A stretch of DNA of 64,000 bases from positions 62,001 to 126,000 of the forward strand of contig NZ_SOCR01000001.1 of NCBI RefSeq assembly GCF_004364335.1, read 5' to 3'. Both the position numbers and the translations under genes were made by a program. The first letter of the stretch is position 1, and the number at the start of each line of letters is the position of its first letter. The stretch is from Pseudomonas graminis (lineage in GTDB: Bacteria; Pseudomonadota; Gammaproteobacteria; Pseudomonadales; Pseudomonadaceae). The notes beneath the pieces are model-generated. The model was not told the origin of the DNA. It searched no databases and saw only the letters and a program-made list of their open reading frames with translations. Below are positions 1 through 8,384 of the stretch, one piece after another.

Positions 1-308
1 CTTCTGTAACTAACGTTAATGGCGATGAGCCACCGAACTGCACGAGCGTTGCCCGAGACGTTTAAATTAAGGCAATTGTTTTCAAGTGATGTCAAACAAA
101 ATAATCAATCTCGAACAAACTCGACATTTTTTGATACATCACCTGAACTCTTGCTAAACCTACAGGTCTGTAGGTTTAGCAATTTGCACCGCTCAACGCC
201 TGAAACCCCGTAAACACTGGGTTTCACCCCCAAAGTAGGCGGTGAGCCCACGCTGAAGCCAGCGTTGCGATCCTTTCAAACACATGACAAACATTGGAGA
301 AACATCAC

Positions 309-536
309 ATGAAACTGCCAGTACTGGGCGCCATCGCCGCACTGACCCTGTCGTTTGCAACTGCAACAATGGCCGCTGACTCCGACACTCAGGAAACTGT
401 TTCCGGTGCAGCAGATTCGACTGTCATGAGCCAGACACAAGATGCAAAAGCGGTGAAGAAAGCCACCAAACAGAATCAGGCTGATGAAAACAAGCGTGGC
501 CGTCCGACGACTAACACTTCGTCTGCGACAAACTAA
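309..536 (+). CDS. Small secreted hypothetical protein
   Basis: A 75-residue protein. It begins MKLPVLGAIAALTLSF and has a typical Sec signal peptide, with likely cleavage after the Ala pair at about residues 22-23. The mature part is short, charged and low in complexity (Asp, Gln, Lys, Thr, Ser), probably disordered and periplasmic. I chose the ATG at 309 because GGAG at 296-299 sits 9 bases upstream; a TTG at 294 would consume that ribosome site. A stem-loop follows the gene, so it is probably monocistronic. I do not recognise the family and infer only secretion. Confidence 0.6.
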   Translation: MKLPVLGAIAALTLSFATATMAADSDTQETVSGAADSTVMSQTQDAKAVKKATKQNQADENKRGRPTTNTSSATN

Positions 537-584
537 CGCATTCAGTTAGTTACTGTTTTATTACGGCTGTTTATTCATCACCCC

Positions 585-612
585 GAGGTCTCGTCAGAGA
601 CCTCACTTATTT
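585..612 (+). terminator. Stem-loop terminator after the small secreted protein gene
   Basis: A perfect 8-bp inverted repeat, GAGGTCTC and GAGACCTC, with a GTCA loop (585-604). ACTTATTT follows, a weak T-rich tail. It lies between the small secreted protein gene and gspE and probably separates the two units. Confidence 0.5.
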
Positions 613-623
613 GAATCCCCGTT

Positions 624-2348
624 GTGTCCATAAAACTGTCCCCTATCAATAGCCAACAATTGACCGCGCACTCGGCCGAAGCGCTGTGTGCGTGGCTGTT
701 GGCCAATGCCGGGCTGAAGACAGGTGACCTGGAACGGGCACAGCGGCTGGCTCAGGAATCCGAAGGCAGCTCGCTGACCGAACTGCTGACTCGCCTGGGG
801 CTGGTGTCCGAACTGGACCTGGCCAAGGCGTGGGCCTCCACGCTGCAGGCGCCATTGCTGCTGGCGGAAAACGTGACACTGTCGGGTGAACCGCTGCCGG
901 AGCTGAGCGAGCGTTTCCTGCGCCACTATCGCCTGCTGCCCATCGGCGCCTATGCCGATGGCGTGCACGTATTGGCGGCCAACCCGGGCAATGCCTACGG
1001 GCTGGACGCCGTGGCCTACGCCTGCCAGGCGCCGGTGTATGTGTCGGTCGGCGCTGGCAGCGAGGTCGACGGGCTTATAGAGCGTTATTACGGCCAGGGC
1101 CGTTCGGCCATGGGTTCGCTGATCGAGACCCTCGACGAACACGGCGGCGCCGAAGAAGACATCGAGCACCTCAAGGACCTCGCGTCCGAGGCGCCCGTGA
1201 TCCGGCTGGTCAACCTGATCCTGCAGCGCGCCGTCGAGCAACGCGCCTCTGACATTCATATAGAGCCGTTTGAAAGCCAGCTGAAAGTGCGTTACCGCAT
1301 TGACGGCGTGCTCCACGAAGCGGAAGCACCGCCCTCCAGTTCTTCGGCGGCCATTATTTCCCGACTGAAGATCATGGCGCGGCTGGACATCGCCGAGCGT
1401 CGCCTGCCCCAGGACGGCCGCATCATGCTGCGCATTCAGGGCAAAGAGCTGGACCTGCGGGTGAGCACAGTGCCCACCAGTTTCGGCGAGTCGGTGGTGA
1501 TGCGTCTGCTGGATCGGCAGACCGTCAGTTTCGACTTCCCCAGCCTGGGCATGGACGGCGAGCGCCTGCAGAACTTCCTCGACGTGCTGGAAAACCCCCA
1601 CGGCATTCTGCTGGTCACCGGCCCCACCGGTTCCGGCAAGACCACCACGCTGTACACCGCGCTGTCACGGCTCAACACCGCCGAGCGCAAGATCATCACC
1701 GTTGAAGACCCGGTCGAGTATCAGCTGGAGGGAATTAACCAGATTCAGGTCAAGCCGGCCATCGGCCTGGACTTCGCCGGCGCCCTGCGCTCCATCGTCC
1801 GGCAAGACCCGGACGTGATCATGATCGGCGAGATGCGTGACCTGGAAACCTGCCGCATCGCCATCCAGTCGTCGTTGACCGGCCACCTCGTGCTCTCGAC
1901 CCTGCACACCAACAGTGCCGCAGCGAGTATCACGCGGTTGCTGGACATGGGCGTCGAAAGCTATCTGATCGCTTCCACCGTCAAAGGCATTCTGGCCCAG
2001 CGGCTGGTGCGCAGGCTCGATCCGCTCACGCGCATCGCCTTCGAAGCACCGCCGGAACTGGTCGCCGAACACGGTCTGGACCGCTTCACCGATCAGCGCC
2101 CGATTACCTTGTATCGCCCCGCCAGCGAATTGCCCGGCGGCGGTTATCACGGCCGCAGCGCGATCACCGAATTGCTGGTCATGAACGAAGAACTGCGCGG
2201 CCTGCTGATGCGTCAGGCCGATGCCTCGACGCTGGAACAAGCGGCCCGTCGCGGTGGCCTGCGCACCTTATATGAGGAAGGCCTGCGTCAGGCCGTGGCC
2301 GGCGTGACTTCCCTTGAAGAGGTGCTGCGCGTTACGCGTGGCGACTGA
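624..2348 (+). CDS. gspE: Type II secretion ATPase GspE
   Basis: A 574-residue cytoplasmic hexameric ATPase that powers pseudopilus assembly in type II secretion. The N-terminal part (about residues 1-140) resembles the GspE N1 domain that contacts GspL. The Walker A motif GPTGSGKTTT lies near residue 333, the Asp-box region follows, and Walker B (DPDVIMIGEMRD) lies near 395. The C-terminal zinc subdomain usually has two CxxC pairs. Here the equivalent stretches read RLDPLTRIAF and YRPASELPGGGYHGR with no cysteine, so zinc binding is apparently lost. The start is a GTG at 624. It is first in an eleven-gene T2SS operon, and gspF follows after 2 bases. Length is usual for the family. Confidence 0.93.
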   Translation: MSIKLSPINSQQLTAHSAEALCAWLLANAGLKTGDLERAQRLAQESEGSSLTELLTRLGLVSELDLAKAWASTLQAPLLLAENVTLSGEPLPELSERFLRHYRLLPIGAYADGVHVLAANPGNAYGLDAVAYACQAPVYVSVGAGSEVDGLIERYYGQGRSAMGSLIETLDEHGGAEEDIEHLKDLASEAPVIRLVNLILQRAVEQRASDIHIEPFESQLKVRYRIDGVLHEAEAPPSSSSAAIISRLKIMARLDIAERRLPQDGRIMLRIQGKELDLRVSTVPTSFGESVVMRLLDRQTVSFDFPSLGMDGERLQNFLDVLENPHGILLVTGPTGSGKTTTLYTALSRLNTAERKIITVEDPVEYQLEGINQIQVKPAIGLDFAGALRSIVRQDPDVIMIGEMRDLETCRIAIQSSLTGHLVLSTLHTNSAAASITRLLDMGVESYLIASTVKGILAQRLVRRLDPLTRIAFEAPPELVAEHGLDRFTDQRPITLYRPASELPGGGYHGRSAITELLVMNEELRGLLMRQADASTLEQAARRGGLRTLYEEGLRQAVAGVTSLEEVLRVTRGD

Positions 2349-2350
2349 CC

Positions 2351-3553
2351 ATGGCCCATTTCAAATACCGCGCGCTGGATGCCGACGGCGTCGCCCAACA
2401 CGGCACCCTCGAAGCCGCTGATCAAAACGCTGCGACCGCGGCCCTGCACAAGCGCGGCCTGTTGCTGCTCAGCCTTGAAGCCAGTACCAACAGCGGCCTG
2501 CGCGCGGCGATGCGCCGGGGTGCGATGAACGGCGCGGCGCTGGTGAGTTTCACCCAGCAGCTGGCGACCCTGCTCGGTGCCGGCCAGCCGCTGGAACGCG
2601 CCCTGACCATCCTCCTCAAGCAAACCCACGAGCCCAAGCGCCAGGCGCTGCTCGAACGCATTCGCGAGCAGGTCAAGGCAGGTAAGCCGTTGAGTCAGGC
2701 GCTGGAGGAAGAGCACGGCCAGTTTTCCAGCCTGTACATCAGCATGGTCCGCGCGGGCGAAGCCGGCGGTTCGCTGGAAAACACCCTGCGTCAGCTCAGC
2801 GAGTACCTGGAACGCAGCCAGATGCTGCGCGGCGAAGTGATCAATGCGCTGATCTACCCGATCTTTCTGGTGGTCGGCGTGCTCGGTTCGCTGGCCCTGC
2901 TGCTGGCCTACGTGGTGCCGCAGTTCGTGCCGATCTTTCGTGATCTGGGCGTGCCGATCCCTTTCATCACCCAGGCGATTCTGTGGCTGGGGGAATTTCT
3001 CAGCGCCTACGGATTGCTGTTGCTTGGCGCCATCGTCGGGCTGATCTGGACCGTCGCCGTGCTGCGCCGCGACCCCCAGCGGCGTCAGCGCCATGACCGG
3101 CGCCTGCTGTTTATCAAAGTCATCGGCCCGCTGTTGCAGCGGATCGAAGCGGCGCGTCTGGCGCGCACCCTCGGCACCCTGCTGAGTAACGGCGTCGCGC
3201 TGTTGCAGGCGATGACCATTGTTCGCCAGGTCTGCGGCAACTACGCCCTGCGTGCGCAGGTCGAACAGGCCACCGAGTGGGTCAAGGGTGGCGGCACGCT
3301 GGCCCAGGCATTCGGCGAGCAACCGCTGCTGCCGGAACTGGCTCTGCAGATGATCGAAGTCGGCGAACAGGCCGGCAACCTCGACGGCATGCTGCTCAAG
3401 GTCGCCGACGTGTTCGACGTCGAGGCCAAGCGCGGCATCGACCGTCTGCTGGCCGCGCTGGTGCCGAGCCTGACCGTCGTCATGGCGGTAATGGTGGCGG
3501 TGATCATGCTCGCCATCATGCTGCCGTTGATGAGCCTTACCAGTAACATTTGA
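2351..3553 (+). CDS. gspF: Type II secretion inner-membrane platform protein GspF
   Basis: A 400-residue polytopic platform protein with two T2SSF repeats. The first is about residues 60-185, with a conserved AGEAGGSLENTL stretch. The second is about 260-390, containing EVGEQAGNLDGML. Hydrophobic segments lie near 165-190, 210-235 and 370-395, giving the usual three membrane helices. It should link GspE to the pseudopilus at the inner membrane. The ATG lies 2 bases after the gspE stop, so translation is probably coupled. Length matches PulF/XcpS homologues and no defect is visible. Confidence 0.94.
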   Translation: MAHFKYRALDADGVAQHGTLEAADQNAATAALHKRGLLLLSLEASTNSGLRAAMRRGAMNGAALVSFTQQLATLLGAGQPLERALTILLKQTHEPKRQALLERIREQVKAGKPLSQALEEEHGQFSSLYISMVRAGEAGGSLENTLRQLSEYLERSQMLRGEVINALIYPIFLVVGVLGSLALLLAYVVPQFVPIFRDLGVPIPFITQAILWLGEFLSAYGLLLLGAIVGLIWTVAVLRRDPQRRQRHDRRLLFIKVIGPLLQRIEAARLARTLGTLLSNGVALLQAMTIVRQVCGNYALRAQVEQATEWVKGGGTLAQAFGEQPLLPELALQMIEVGEQAGNLDGMLLKVADVFDVEAKRGIDRLLAALVPSLTVVMAVMVAVIMLAIMLPLMSLTSNI

Positions 3554-3563
3554 GGAAATACAC

Positions 3564-3989
3564 ATGCCCCGATTCAACGCTGCCCGAGGCCGTCGCCAAG
3601 GCGGTTTCACCCTGCTGGAAATGCTCGCCGTGATCGTGCTGCTGGGCATCGTCGCCACCATCGTCGTGCGTCAGGTTGGCGGCAACGTCGACAAGGGCAA
3701 ATACGGCGCAGGCAAGGCGCAACTCGCCAGCCTCGGCATGAAAGTCGAAAGCTACGGCCTGGACGTCGGCACGCCGCCGGCCAATCTGCAGCAACTGGTG
3801 ACCAAACCGGCCAATGCCACTGGCTGGGCCGGCCCGTACGCCAAGCCTTCGGACCTGAAAGACCCGTTCGGCCACGCGTTTGGCTATCGCTACCCGGGCG
3901 AGCACGGCAGCTTTGACCTGATCTTCTACGGTCAGGACGGCCAGCCAGGCGGTGACGGCTACAAGGCCGACATCGGTAACTGGGAATAA
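3564..3989 (+). CDS. gspG: Major pseudopilin GspG
   Basis: A 141-residue major pseudopilin. The type III (prepilin) signal is plain: a basic leader ending in Gly, then FTLLEMLAVIVLLGIVATI, with Glu at +5 and a long hydrophobic helix. Processing needs a prepilin peptidase, which is not encoded in this window; the chromosomal PilD presumably serves. The C-terminal GQDGQPGGDG stretch followed by ADIGNWE matches the Asp-rich calcium-binding loop of GspG. A GAGG ribosome site precedes the ATG. It is the first of five pilin-like genes (G, H, I, J, K). Confidence 0.95.
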   Translation: MPRFNAARGRRQGGFTLLEMLAVIVLLGIVATIVVRQVGGNVDKGKYGAGKAQLASLGMKVESYGLDVGTPPANLQQLVTKPANATGWAGPYAKPSDLKDPFGHAFGYRYPGEHGSFDLIFYGQDGQPGGDGYKADIGNWE

Positions 3990-3990
3990 C

Positions 3991-4428
3991 ATGCGCGCCC
4001 TGCCCCGCGCCCGCGGCTTCACCCTGTTCGAATTGCTGGTGGTGATCGTCCTGATCGGCATCAGCGTCGGCCTGGTGAGCTTTGGCGTGGGTCGGGGTTT
4101 GCATGCGGCCAGTGAACGTCGCGCGCTGAGCGAAGTGGTGCAGTCCCTGCGCGCCGCGCGGGTGCAGGCGATCGTCACCGGGCAACCGGCGCAGACGCGC
4201 TTTGATCTGCGCAACGGCCGCCTTCAAGGCCCGCACCTGAAGCCGGTGCAACTGCCCACCGACATGCGCGTGCAATTGCAAACTGCCGACGGCCTGGGCC
4301 CGGCGTTCGAGTTCTACCCGGACGGCGGTTCCAGCGGCGGCCATCTGCTGCTGGCCCGGGGTGACAAACACTGGCGCGTGGACATCAACTGGCTGACCGG
4401 CAACGTTCAGTTGCGCACGCTCAATTGA
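3991..4428 (+). CDS. gspH: Minor pseudopilin GspH
   Basis: A 145-residue minor pseudopilin with the N-terminal signature RGFTLFELLVVIVLIGISVG. GspH joins the tip or shaft of the pseudopilus. I placed the start at the ATG at 3991, one base after the gspG stop; an upstream in-frame start would only extend the leader into gspG. The end overlaps gspI by 4 bases. The C-terminal region is a short globular beta-rich domain (FYPDGGSSGGHLLLARGD), as in GspH/XcpU proteins. Confidence 0.88.
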   Translation: MRALPRARGFTLFELLVVIVLIGISVGLVSFGVGRGLHAASERRALSEVVQSLRAARVQAIVTGQPAQTRFDLRNGRLQGPHLKPVQLPTDMRVQLQTADGLGPAFEFYPDGGSSGGHLLLARGDKHWRVDINWLTGNVQLRTLN

Positions 4429-4793
4429 GGTGTCAGCGCGGTTTCACATTACTGGAGATGCTTGCCGCCCTGGCTGTGCTGGCGGTGTGCAGCAGCGTGC
4501 TGGTGGTGGCGTTCGGGCAGAGCGCGCGTGCCTTGCAACAAGCGCAGCGCAGTGACCGGTTGAGTCTGGCCGCGCGTTCGCTGATCGACGAAGCCAGCGC
4601 CGGCCGCTTGCAGCCGGGTCGGACCGAGGGCAAGTGGAGCGGCGTGACCTGGCGGATGGATGTCAGCGCGCTGCCCCGCGGCAACGCGCCGGCGACGGCC
4701 TGGCGGCTGGACCTTGAGGTCAGCGACGGCGCGCGCCGCGCCCATTACAGCAGCCTGCAAGTGCGCAGCGCGGGCTCCGGAGCCGGGCAATGA
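4425..4793 (+). CDS. gspI: Minor pseudopilin GspI
   Basis: A 122-residue minor pseudopilin, starting from a TTG that overlaps the gspH stop as TTGA. The leader is very short (MRCQRG), followed by FTLLEMLAALAVLAVCSSVL, a normal prepilin signal with Glu +5. GspI nucleates the I-J-K tip complex. The globular part ends at an ATGA overlap with gspJ. No ATG lies upstream of the prepilin motif in this frame, which supports the TTG start. Confidence 0.88.
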   Translation: MRCQRGFTLLEMLAALAVLAVCSSVLVVAFGQSARALQQAQRSDRLSLAARSLIDEASAGRLQPGRTEGKWSGVTWRMDVSALPRGNAPATAWRLDLEVSDGARRAHYSSLQVRSAGSGAGQ

Positions 4794-5401
4794 AGCGCAG
4801 CGCTCAGGGTTTTACCTTGCTCGAAGTGCTGGTGGTGCTGAGCCTGCTCGGCGTGCTGCTGACCATGGTCGGCGCCGCGATCACTGGCGCCAACCGCGCC
4901 ATGGCCAAGGCCGAGCGCTATAGCACGCGGCTCGACGAAATACGATCGACACAGAACTTCTTGCGCAGCGCCATCAGTCAGGCGCTGCCCCTCGCGGCCG
5001 GGGGCTCCGAGCCCGGCCAGGCGCCGGTTTTCGAGGGCGACGCCCAGGCCATGCGTTTCTATGCGCCGCTGCCCGCCACATTGGGCGGCGGTTTGTACCG
5101 GCACAGCGTCACGCTGGCGGCGGGTCAGCGTTTGCAGATCAGCCTGGAGCGGTTGCGCGGTCAGGCCTTGCTGCCGGCCGAAGAGCCCCAAGTGTTGTTG
5201 CATGAGGTGCGATCGCTGCAATTGAGTTACCGCGGCGTGTCGCCCACCGGTGAGTCGACCGCATGGCTGGATCACTGGCCATGGCCGGGACGATTGCCCA
5301 TCAGCGTACGCATCGACGCGCAACTGGGCGGCCCTGTGCCTTGGCCGTTGCAGAGCATCAATCTGCGCCTGGACCTGTCCGGCGAGGCGCACACGTTATG
5401 A
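4790..5401 (+). CDS. gspJ: Minor pseudopilin GspJ
   Basis: A 203-residue minor pseudopilin. After the leader MKRSAQG comes FTLLEVLVVLSLLGVLLTMV, the prepilin helix. GspJ forms the pseudopilus tip with GspI and GspK. The globular domain includes an FYAPLPATLGGGLYRHSVTL region and the late LQLSYRG strand typical of GspJ. It overlaps gspI and gspK by 4 bases each, so these genes are very probably coupled in translation. Confidence 0.9.
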   Translation: MKRSAQGFTLLEVLVVLSLLGVLLTMVGAAITGANRAMAKAERYSTRLDEIRSTQNFLRSAISQALPLAAGGSEPGQAPVFEGDAQAMRFYAPLPATLGGGLYRHSVTLAAGQRLQISLERLRGQALLPAEEPQVLLHEVRSLQLSYRGVSPTGESTAWLDHWPWPGRLPISVRIDAQLGGPVPWPLQSINLRLDLSGEAHTL

Positions 5402-6126
5402 ACGCCCGTCGGCAAAAAGGCGTGGCGCTGCTGCTGGTGTTGTGGGTACTGGCATTGCTCAGTACCCTGCTCGCCGGTTTGCTCGGCTGGGTGCACCTGC
5501 AGAACCGTCAGGCCCTGTGGCAACGCCAGCACACCCAGGCGGTGCTCGCTGCTGAAGCCGGTATCGGCATGGCGGTGCTGGCGCAGCTGGACCGCGACCC
5601 CGAGCGTCACTGGAAAGCCGACAATCAGCCCCACGAATTGCGTTTCGACGCCGCCGCGCTGGCGGTCAGTCTGGGCAGTGAGACCGGCAAGCTGGACCTC
5701 AATGCGGCGCCGGCCGAATCCTTCGCCCGCCTGCTGGTAGCGTGCGGGGCGAATCCGGACCTGGCGCGGCAAGTGGCTCAGGGCCTGGAGCAGCGTCGCG
5801 GCGGCGGTCGGGCACCGCTGCGCATGGTCGAGGAAGTGCGGGAATTGCCAGGCGTCGGCCAGCCGCTGTACCAGTGCGCCAGCCCGCACGTCACGTTATG
5901 GAGCGGCCTGAGCGCGCCGGATCCGCGCATGGCGTCGCCCTGGCTGCAGCAAGCGTTGGGGCTGCCCCACGCCGGCCCCGCGACCGAAGACGCAGGCCCG
6001 GTGATCAGTATTCGAAGCCAGGCGACATTGCCCGGCGGTTACACCACGACGCTCAACGTCACGTTGTTATTGAACCCATCGAAGGAGGGAGCGCGACCGT
6101 ATCGCGTTCTGCGTTGGCAAGAATGA
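5398..6126 (+). CDS. gspK: Minor pseudopilin GspK (short form)
   Basis: A 242-residue GspK. It begins MNARRQKGVALLLVLWVLALL; GspK proteins have such an atypical prepilin segment without Glu at +5. Two helix-hairpin-helix-like stretches are visible, KLDLNAAPAESFARLL and the later MVEEVRELPGVGQPLY, as in the GspK alpha domain. It is shorter than the roughly 300-330 residues common in GspK, so part of the globular insertion is missing. It overlaps gspJ and gspL by 4 bases. I chose the ATG at 5398 over an upstream start lying within gspJ. Confidence 0.85.
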   Translation: MNARRQKGVALLLVLWVLALLSTLLAGLLGWVHLQNRQALWQRQHTQAVLAAEAGIGMAVLAQLDRDPERHWKADNQPHELRFDAAALAVSLGSETGKLDLNAAPAESFARLLVACGANPDLARQVAQGLEQRRGGGRAPLRMVEEVRELPGVGQPLYQCASPHVTLWSGLSAPDPRMASPWLQQALGLPHAGPATEDAGPVISIRSQATLPGGYTTTLNVTLLLNPSKEGARPYRVLRWQE

Positions 6127-7154
6127 AGCAATCACTTTTACAGCAGCTGGCGCCCTTGCAGGCCCGGGTGCGCAGCCAGTGGCGTGACAGCCCGGCGCAG
6201 CACCTGTGGCAGGCGTGGCTCGAGGAGTTGCAGGCGCTGCTGCCCGCCAGCGTCCGCGCCCGGCTGATGCCCCAAGTGCGCGAGCGGCTGATCGACTGGC
6301 CCTTGCCCGAGCACATTACCCACGAGGCCGGCGAGCGGCTGATCCTGATGCTTCCCGCCGGCATGGTCCTGGCGCAGCCGCTGCAACTGCCGCTGGCGGC
6401 CCTGCGCGATCTGCACAGCGTGGTCGGCTTCGAACTGGACAAGTACACGCCCTACCCCCGCGAGCAGATGCAGTACGTCGCGCGCGTCACCGCCAAGGGC
6501 AAAACCCTGGCGCAGGTGCTGCTGGTGGCGGTGCTGCGCGAGCGTTTGCAGCCGATCATCGACACCTGCAAGGACCGTGGCCTGTCGCTGTATGCCGTGG
6601 ATGCGCGCAACGGGACAGGCGAACGGCTGAATGTCGATCTGCTGCCGGCCGAGCTGAAGCCAGCGACCGCAGGTTCCGCACGCCTGCCGCGCTTCCTGGC
6701 CGTGGTCTGTGGCGCCTTGCTGCTGACCTGCATGGTGCTCTGGCTGGACGCGCGCACGGCCCGGGTCGAAGCGATGCAACAGCATGTCGACGAACAACGC
6801 AGCCAGGTGCAAGCCGTGCAGAACCTGCGCCGCGAACTGATCAACACCCAGGGCGCCGCGCGCTATCTGGCCCAGCAAAAGGCCGCGCAGCCGACCACTT
6901 CCAGCGTGCTCGCCGACCTCACCGGTTGCCTGGGGGCCGACACCTGGGTCGAACAGCTGGAAATCTCCGACGGCGGCAGCGTGTCGCTCAGCGGCCAGAG
7001 CGCCAAGGCCAGCGCCCTCATCAGCCGTATGAAGGATTGCCGCACCCTGACCGACGCGCAGTTCCAGGGGATCATTCAACCCGACGCGCAGACCGGCAAA
7101 GAGCGCTTTTCCCTGCGCGCCCAGTTGCGCAAGGAGGCCGCCGATGCGCCGTGA
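6123..7154 (+). CDS. gspL: Type II secretion assembly protein GspL
   Basis: A 343-residue bitopic inner-membrane protein. The cytoplasmic N-terminal half (about residues 1-185) should bind GspE, one membrane helix lies near 190-210 (FLAVVCGALLLTCMVLWL), and the periplasmic part contains a coiled coil followed by a PilN/GspL-type ferredoxin-like fold (LEISDGGSVSLSGQSA). It is shorter than classical GspL (about 380-400). The ATG at 6123 overlaps the gspK stop; an in-frame start at 5742 would lie inside gspK and is unlikely. The end overlaps gspM by 11 bases. Confidence 0.85.
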   Translation: MKQSLLQQLAPLQARVRSQWRDSPAQHLWQAWLEELQALLPASVRARLMPQVRERLIDWPLPEHITHEAGERLILMLPAGMVLAQPLQLPLAALRDLHSVVGFELDKYTPYPREQMQYVARVTAKGKTLAQVLLVAVLRERLQPIIDTCKDRGLSLYAVDARNGTGERLNVDLLPAELKPATAGSARLPRFLAVVCGALLLTCMVLWLDARTARVEAMQQHVDEQRSQVQAVQNLRRELINTQGAARYLAQQKAAQPTTSSVLADLTGCLGADTWVEQLEISDGGSVSLSGQSAKASALISRMKDCRTLTDAQFQGIIQPDAQTGKERFSLRAQLRKEAADAP

Positions 7155-7872
7155 ACTGACGCCCCGTGAACGTCGCGGCGCCGCGCTGATCGCCCTGGCC
7201 CTGGTGCTGTGGGCGGCCTGGTGGCTGCTGGTGCAAAGCTGGTTTCTCGATCCGTTGAGCGACGTGCAGGAACAGGCAGACACCCTGCGCCAACAGGAAC
7301 AACGCTATGCCGGCGCGCTCGCTCAGCGCGACAGCCTTGAGCAGCAGTTGCAGGCCGCCCGCCGTGACCCGTCGAGCCGCAGCAGCCTGTTGCCCGGCGA
7401 AGATCCCAGCGCCGTGGCCGCCGACCTGATGCAGCGCAGCCTCGATCTGGTCAAGGCCCACGCCGATCAAGGCCCCGGCTGCCAGGTCACCCAGCGCATG
7501 CCGATCACTCCCGAGCGTGACAGTGCCGAACCCTATCGTCAGGTCAAAGTCAGCCTGACCCTGGACTGCGCCATGGAGCCGCTGGTGGGTTTGCTGCACG
7601 AGCTGGAATACGGCCAGCCGTTTCTGTTCATCGACAACCTGAGCATTCGCCGCGCCACCTCGGCGCCGGCCAGCGGTGGCGCCGGACGCTTGCAGGTGCA
7701 TCTGCTGTTGCGCGGTTATCTGCAGCAGGCCGCTCCGCACAAGACGCAGCCTTCTAAAACCAAAGCCGGCGAGCCAGACACCGAATCCCGGCAGCAACCT
7801 GATCCCGCCGAGCAAGCCGATCTGGATGAGCAAGCTGAACCACCGACACCGTCCGAGGAGCCTGACGCATGA
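7144..7872 (+). CDS. gspM: Type II secretion protein GspM
   Basis: A 242-residue bitopic protein. A short basic N-terminus (MRRELTPRERRG) precedes one membrane helix at about residues 14-32 (LIALALVLWAAWWLL), then a coiled coil rich in Gln and Glu, then a ferredoxin-like periplasmic domain. The last 50 residues are a Pro, Glu and Gln-rich tail, unusual for GspM and probably disordered. GspM partners GspL in the inner-membrane platform. The gene overlaps gspL (11 bases) and the following gene (ATGA). Confidence 0.83.
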   Translation: MRRELTPRERRGAALIALALVLWAAWWLLVQSWFLDPLSDVQEQADTLRQQEQRYAGALAQRDSLEQQLQAARRDPSSRSSLLPGEDPSAVAADLMQRSLDLVKAHADQGPGCQVTQRMPITPERDSAEPYRQVKVSLTLDCAMEPLVGLLHELEYGQPFLFIDNLSIRRATSAPASGGAGRLQVHLLLRGYLQQAAPHKTQPSKTKAGEPDTESRQQPDPAEQADLDEQAEPPTPSEEPDA

Positions 7873-8384
7873 AGTTCGACTCCCTTACCCTCGCGCTTGG
7901 CGCGGCCACTGTTGTCCTCGCCGCCGTCGCCGTCAGTCTGGGCATGGGCGCCGGTCAGGACATTGACTGGTTGCCGGCCGGCGAAGCCCGTGAAGCCACG
8001 CCAACGGCCGGGCCTGCGGCATTGCCTGCGCTGCCGGCCCAGGCCCTCACGCTGACGTGGCAGCAGTCGATGTTCAGCCCGGACCGCAAGCCTGATCTGG
8101 TCACCGGCAAATCCCAGGCCTCGTCCCTGGACGGCATCAGCCTGAGCGGCGTGATCATTGACGGCGCTTCACAGTGGGTATTGCTGCAACTGCCGCAGAA
8201 GCGCCGCCTGAAGCTGGCCGTCGGCAGCACGCTGGACAACGGCTGGACCCTGGATTCGGTCACATCACAAAACGCCACGTTCAGCCATCAAGGCCAGACC
8301 CGCGAACTGCGCCTGCCCCTGCTGCGCCTTCCGCCGCCGTCGAAAGTCCCCCCTATTACTCTTCCAAATGTACCCACACCATGA
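7869..8384 (+). CDS. GspC/GspN-like T2SS clamp protein without PDZ domain
   Basis: A 171-residue protein with an N-terminal membrane anchor (about residues 8-28), a Pro/Ala-rich linker, and a compact domain at about 60-150 (LDGISLSGVIIDG, WVLLQLPQKRRLKLAVG) resembling the homology region (HR) of GspC, which binds the secretin. No PDZ or coiled coil follows; the protein ends in a Pro-rich tail. By position before gspD and by domain it should take the GspC role, bridging the inner-membrane platform to the secretin. Some annotations call such proteins GspN. It overlaps gspM and gspD by 4 bases each. Confidence 0.7.
   Translation: MKFDSLTLALGAATVVLAAVAVSLGMGAGQDIDWLPAGEAREATPTAGPAALPALPAQALTLTWQQSMFSPDRKPDLVTGKSQASSLDGISLSGVIIDGASQWVLLQLPQKRRLKLAVGSTLDNGWTLDSVTSQNATFSHQGQTRELRLPLLRLPPPSKVPPITLPNVPTP

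Noticed and set aside
19..213. A 64-codon open frame at the left edge
   Set aside because: No ribosome site or family-like sequence; it lies in AT-rich non-coding DNA before the small secreted protein gene.
603..1601. Long antisense frame opposite gspE, and similar frames opposite most high-GC genes (for example 2288-3661, 8411-9694, 15887-17152, 22253-23950)
   Set aside because: Third-position GC produces long shadow frames; these show no motifs and lie over clear genes.
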